The notes below the pieces were generated by a model. That model made no database searches. It saw nothing but the letters and a program-made list of their open reading frames with translations, and had not been told where the DNA came from. From JAFGJU01 sp964570935 (GTDB lineage: Bacteria > Eisenbacteria > RBG-16-71-46 > JAFGJU01): DNA of 12,910 bases. This document shows positions 12,731 to 12,910 of the stretch, piece by piece. Where the stretch lies: NCBI GenBank assembly GCA_964570935.1, contig CAZMZP010000064.1, forward strand, positions 1 through 12,910, in the 5' to 3' direction. Position 1 is the stretch's first letter, and the number at the start of each line of letters is the position of its first letter. Made by a program: the position numbers and the translations under genes.

Positions 12731-12735
12731 CCTCC
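12731..12735 (-). promoter_or_regulatory. Ribosome binding site of rpsJ with GTG start
   Basis: A full GGAGG (AAGGAGG in context) lies only 4 bases before the GTG at 12724-12726. The short spacer is the same as at rpsN. No better start codon is nearby, and the S10 family N-terminus fits this choice. Confidence 0.8.
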
Positions 12736-12741
12736 TTAGCC

Positions 12742-12762
12742 CTTCTAGAGTCCCTCGAGAAG
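12742..12762 (-). other. Imperfect hairpin between tuf and rpsJ
   Basis: The transcript can fold CTTCT with AGAAG, then one mismatch, then GAG with CTC around a 3-base loop. It sits just before the rpsJ ribosome binding site (12731-12735). No run of U follows, so it does not look like an intrinsic terminator. It could be a processing or control element at the str/S10 boundary, or chance pairing. Confidence 0.35.
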
Positions 12763-12775
12763 CCAGGGGCGTCTC

Positions 12776-12910
12776 TTACAGATCCAGTATTTCGGCGACC
12801 ACGCCGGCTCCAACCGTGCGGCCACCCTCGCGGATAGCAAACCGCAACTCCTTCTCCAACGCGATCGGCGTGTGAAGCTCTATCTCCATCGTCACGTTGT
12901 CTCCAGGCAT
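12776..12910 (-). CDS. tuf: Elongation factor Tu, C-terminal 44 residues (partial)
   Basis: This is the 3' end of the gene for EF-Tu, the GTPase that carries aminoacyl-tRNA to the ribosomal A site. The right window edge cuts it in frame, so only the end of beta-barrel domain 3 is seen. The visible peptide starts MPGDNVTMEIELHTPIA and includes RFAIREGGRTVGAGVV, the very conserved EF-Tu C-terminal signature, then ends EILDL before TAA. The GTP-binding domain lies outside the window. Its place 49 bases before rpsJ is the usual str-to-S10 junction. Identification is firm from the signature; whether the rest of the gene is intact cannot be seen. Confidence 0.97.
   Translation of the reverse strand: MPGDNVTMEIELHTPIALEKELRFAIREGGRTVGAGVVAEILDL

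Noticed and set aside
1..12910. CRISPR arrays, insertion sequences, phage or defence genes
   Set aside because: The window is filled by a continuous ribosomal operon. No regularly spaced repeats, transposase genes or foreign-looking genes are visible.

Overview
The window is one long bacterial ribosomal-protein operon, read entirely on the minus strand from the right edge to the left edge. It holds the 3' end of tuf, then the S10 block (rpsJ-rplC-rplD-rplW-rplB-rpsS-rplV-rpsC-rplP-rpmC-rpsQ), then the spc block (rplN-rplX-rplE-rpsN-rpsH-rplF-rplR-rpsE-rpmD-rplO-secY), then adk-map-infA. This is the classic str-S10-spc order with no gene missing or inserted. All 24 complete genes look intact and close to normal family length. 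The long plus-strand open frames are shadows caused by high G+C.

The organism is a G+C-rich bacterium. S14 is the short four-cysteine (zinc) form, L24 carries four cysteines, and adenylate kinase has a four-cysteine zinc lid. L30 and type I methionine aminopeptidase are present, and tuf lies directly before rpsJ. These traits fit many phyla, including Gram-positives, Thermotogae-like lineages and several uncultured groups, so I do not assign one.

Layout from right to left: 12776-12910 is the EF-Tu C-terminus; 7356-12726 is the S10 block; 1764-7247 is the spc block ending in secY; 99-1759 holds adk, map and infA; 1-98 has no firmly recognisable gene. The products build both ribosomal subunits, insert membrane proteins (SecY), balance adenylate pools (Adk), trim N-terminal methionine (Map) and start translation (IF-1). 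Many junctions are tight or overlapping (ATGA, GTGA, TGATG), which suggests translational coupling.

I found no undescribed gene system. The parts worth a second look are small. Seven genes have non-ATG starts, three of them TTG with strong ribosome binding sites. Several unusually long G+C-rich spacers hold hairpins, often right after a TAG stop codon. L3 and S19 have Lys/Ala/Pro-rich C-terminal tails. An rpmJ gene is not visible just after infA. No promoter or U-tract terminator is evident in the window.
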